Position numbers and translations under genes: made by a program
Notes under the pieces: generated by a model
Told to the model about the DNA's origin: nothing
Databases searched by the model: none
Seen by the model: the letters and a program-made list of their open reading frames with translations, nothing else
Shown: piece by piece, positions 60,578 to 64,000 of the stretch
Layout: the number at the start of each line of letters is the position of its first letter
How positions within the stretch are numbered: the first letter of the stretch is position 1
Source: Paracentrotus lividus
Lineage: Eukaryota; Echinodermata; Echinoidea; Camarodonta; Echinidae
Length of the DNA stretch: 64,000 nt
Assembly (NCBI GenBank): GCA_940671915.1
Contig: CALNVZ010003430.1
Location: 19,136,575-19,200,574, forward strand
Reading direction: 5' to 3'

Positions 60578-63123
60578 TTCTTGATTTGTATAGGTTTATT
60601 GTTTTTAAACCTCGTTTCCATTTAGAAACACGTTTTTACAATATAAGTAAGACATAATGATCCAAATACTTATACAATTATCCAATTATATGATTATACT
60701 ATGTATCACATAATGTTATGTTATATTATATTATATAATTATATATCATTATGATAATATATAATCATAATTTTATGATTATGCTATAATATAAGGACAT
60801 ATAGTAAATAGTGGTAGAAAATATGCATTGCGATTGGCTAGAGCAGTACCATGTGACCTACTTTCAATTTGTTATATTGTACATATGTACAATATAACTT
60901 TCGGTTTTTTGAGGGTAAAGCCTGTGTTAAATGAATGGGGAGAGTATCGATTCTATCGATTGCCTTGTTGCGCTAGCGCATAATGACAGTAAAATGTTGC
61001 GCACTATAGCTCATAACAATGGATACGCGGAGCAACAAAATACGTCACAATAGCTAAATTTGCACCAAAAATTTTGCAAAGATAAAACTAGATAAGGCAA
61101 GGTCAAAGATCTAGGGGTCTATTTACTATAATAAATAGTGAACGCTCCATCTTGCAACATTACTGGACTATATGAACTCCAAATACTAAATGATCCCTCG
61201 TGGAAATCTATTTCACCTCGGCCTGCGGCCTCGGAGAAACAAATCTGCACTCGGGATAATTTAGTATTTGTCGTACTTATAATCCAGTATATTGCGCGAT
61301 AGATTGTACACTATGTATACAATATATTTATAGAATAGGATTGCAGGTGCACGCGTATGGTTATCAGAACTGTCAGATACCGCTGTAGAAAGACTAATGG
61401 CAAGTGCACGGGGAAAACAGAAAGATGTGATAAAACGGGATAAGTGTTGAGGATTGGAACGTTTGAAATACATAGGGGAATGGCTCATTATTTCAAGGTT
61501 CGTTATGTACACGGTCCGTTATTCCAAAGGTTTGATATTCCTTTTCTTTTTTTTTTCTTTTTTGCCAAACTAAAATTGGATTCGTTAGTCCGGAAAATAA
61601 ACAACAACAAAGGCATATTTCATTTCCTGCTAACCGTTACTTTTTTCGGTTTAACGAAACGTATTTCATTTCTTCGGACTATGGTCACAAGTATTCGGAA
61701 TGAATAATAATAATAAAAAAACTTGTTACAATTTTATTGATGGATCAATGATTCGGCAAGGAACCTCCGAAACAGTTGTGTTCTGACTAACGAACCTGCG
61801 GAATAACGAGCTGTTTCACCAGCTCCATGAAAACGGTTGAAAGGTTGAATTTGGACCAAATGCTCATCTGTGACACTGCATTTTGAAAACAAAGCATGCA
61901 ATAATAATGCTTTCCTGTGAATATGCTTCAAAGCAACATCTTAAAGGGATTGTTTATCTTCGTTCTTAAAAAAAACAGCACTTAACGCTCCTCCAGCTAG
62001 TGATGTAAGGATAATTGCAAGCCTTATCGCTTGCGATTTCTGAGCTGATCGGTTGTTAATTGTTGATATAATATTAATGACTGAATAATATTATCAACAT
62101 TTACATAAGCGTACCTTGGTACACTTTAGTTATCACTGCAGTCTATAAAGAAGAATTAAACATCACTTGAACCGTTTTACTAAATATGAAGCATGTAATG
62201 ATGCTTAGGAAATTAATTTTCAGGGTTCCATCTTGACACATTATGTCATGTACAGCCAGCATGTGGGTCTCACAGCTCAGACTTGTGTAAGCCTCCAAAA
62301 ATTTACAAATTCTCCTTTATAATCTCTGAAAGACTTTCGACGGTATCTTTATCAAAAAGCACATTTCAGCTCAGAACGTTTGTCGCTTTTAATGCTATAT
62401 AACAAAGCAGAAATTGAATTTAGACTTAGATTAGAATTACCATCCTCTGCCCATCATACATGTTCAACGCCTAATATTCTCTGTGGAAATAATTGACTTG
62501 CAAATCCCAAACCAAAATGAAATCACAGATAATAAATCGGTCATAGACACAAGACAATGAATCAACCGATATAGACACTAAAAAGCATGATTTCAATCCA
62601 ATTTACAAAATATTTCAATTAACTTGACTCCCTTATGCCGTAAATGGATTTAATCGGTCATATAACGTAATACTGTCGCGAAGATATAGCACTCGTTGGT
62701 ATGCTTTATGGTATCTGCTCTCCAGCTTCGGGTATAACGTACTAATGAGGCGATCCATCAAGTAACAGGCAACCGTAGACTTGGTGGCAACACTGTTTAA
62801 TGAGTAGGATGACCATGTGTATATTCACATAGTGAACTAGGCATGGGCGGCCTATTGTCTATGCCAAAAAAGTATAACTCTTACATCTTTAAAAAAAAGT
62901 ATTACTAGCTAGAATTCCCCTAATGAATAAATCGCAAATCTGTTCATTAACCTTCCTTTTTTTTAATCAACCTCTTTACCTTGCATGACAGGCATTCGCT
63001 TTTTTCTCTACTAATTTTTTGGAAACGAGCTCAAATTAAAACAGGAATTTAATATAGTCAGAACTAAATTAGAATAAAATTTGCATCGTAAATGCTTCTT
63101 TAATTGAATCTGATATTAGATGT
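60578..63123. other. Intronic stretch, nothing coding recognised
   Basis: Highly AT-rich palindromic sequence (TATAATTATATATCATTATG and similar) lies at about 60690-60800. An inverse repeat ATATTGTACATATGTACAATAT is centred near 60881. No exon is supported. Confidence 0.5.
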
Positions 63124-63125
63124 TA

Positions 63126-63166
<41 letters not shown>

Positions 63167-63167
63167 G
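63124..63167. repeat. (TA)n microsatellite
   Basis: Two TA runs separated by a single C (ATATACATATAT). A shorter run is at about 63280-63290. Confidence 0.95.
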
Positions 63168-63395
63168 ATTTAATATATTTTTCAAATGATTGGTAGTTGA
63201 TATTCCAGTTTACATGTTCTGCCTTTAATTTTAGGAAGTAATAGCTTTTAATATATTTTTTCGATGTAAAGAGGTCAAATATATATATATTTTTTTCCAT
63301 TTTCGTTGCTTTACCAAGGATAAGTCCGGATATTAAGCCCTCATTCCTCATAACTCATACGATTCTATAAATCACTTGACATTTTCAGCAGTTTC

Positions 63396-63707
63396 GCAAA
63401 CAAAATTGTTGTCGCCGCGTTCCCGTTGTCAAGGAGCCATAAATTATTTGGGTTTCCACAAAATTGACTATTTAAGAATCAATTGCCTTTTTGAAATATG
63501 ATTATAATAATATTTAAGTTCAGGTTTAAGTTCTATTTATTTGTAATCAAAGCAAACAAAATTGTTTTCGTCGCATTCCCGTTGTCAAGGATCCATAAAT
63601 CATAATTGAGGTTTCTACAAAATTGACTATTTAAAAATCAATTGCCTTTTTTTAATTTAAGTTAAGGTTTAAAGGTCTATTTTATATTTGCAATCAAAGC
63701 AAGTTGA
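63396..63707. repeat. 156-bp tandem duplication
   Basis: GCAAACAAAATTGTT starts two adjacent copies, at 63396 and 63552. Both run through CGTTGTCAAGGA-CCATAAAT, ACAAAATTGACTATTTAA and AATCAATTGCCTTTTT to TCAAAGCAA. The copies are about 85% alike by eye. Nothing coding. Confidence 0.85.
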
Positions 63708-64000
63708 GTCTGACATCATATTCGACGGGAATTGTTCCAAAATAAGTCCTTTACAGTATTTTTGGTGCAAGGAGATAGCGACGCGGTATAACAATTGTAT
63801 ATTTTTCTCGGATATTTAATGATGTTCATGAATTTGTTTTATAATATTATTGTTACCGACAATAACGATAAAGGAATATGTACTGTTTATGGGGGTAGAT
63901 TGCCCATTCATACAGTATTCAATTATAGCCCTAGTATTAGCAACCAATGGCGTTCTAAACTCTTGGTATCGATATCGCCTGTTGAAAAGTCAAAAGGGCA

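Overview
The window looks like non-coding-dominated nuclear DNA from a marine deuterostome, most likely an echinoderm such as a sea urchin. It is AT-rich and full of (CT)n, (CA)n, (TA)n and poly-G/C microsatellites. It carries many short terminal-inverted-repeat (TIR) DNA elements, tRNA-derived SINE-like pieces and one decayed non-LTR retrotransposon. No bacterial-style operons, ribosome-binding sites or CRISPR arrays are visible. The taxonomic call is inference from the repeat types and the one gene. Hemichordates or other invertebrates are not excluded.

Only one host coding segment is convincing: a plus-strand first coding exon (8844-9407) of a receptor-type guanylate cyclase. It has a signal peptide and the start of the extracellular ANF-receptor ligand-binding domain, and it ends at a phase-0 GTGAGT splice donor. 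I could not find the next exon, so 9408-64000 is probably a very large first coding intron, and everything downstream is read as intronic unless shown otherwise. A plausible 5' UTR acceptor lies at 8763/8764.

Layout by region. 1-2207: AT-rich flank with microsatellites and a SINE-like piece. 2208-4053: a TIR element (family A) carrying a second, nested TIR element (2687-3548). 4054-8764: upstream flank of the gene. 8844-9407: the exon. 12181-15462: a 3.3-kb TIR element built of arrays of short palindromes around a 31-bp minisatellite. 21204-22182: a relative of the nested element. 27224-28084: a long inverted repeat. 30897-33595: another palindrome-array TIR element. 38100-40260: a decaying tandem array split by a TTAA-flanked MITE. 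40950-42594: a dead LINE reverse transcriptase. 42821-43795, 46509-47277, 50480-51047 and 55796-56375: further MITE-like elements. 59592-60575: a second, uninterrupted, inverted copy of family A, which preserves the empty insertion site of the nested element.

The main theme is that several unrelated TIR families here repeat a short family-specific motif, often palindromic, many times inside the element as well as at its ends. These include GGGAATACCGGAC, GGGGTAGNTTGTTAC, GGGGTTAGTTGGAAC, GAWAAAC-N3-GTTTWTC, a GACTAGC/GCTAGTC palindrome and ACAGAAN(1-3)TTCTGT. None has recognisable transposase coding capacity, so all look non-autonomous. Three hammerhead-like, Penelope-type motifs are also present at low confidence.
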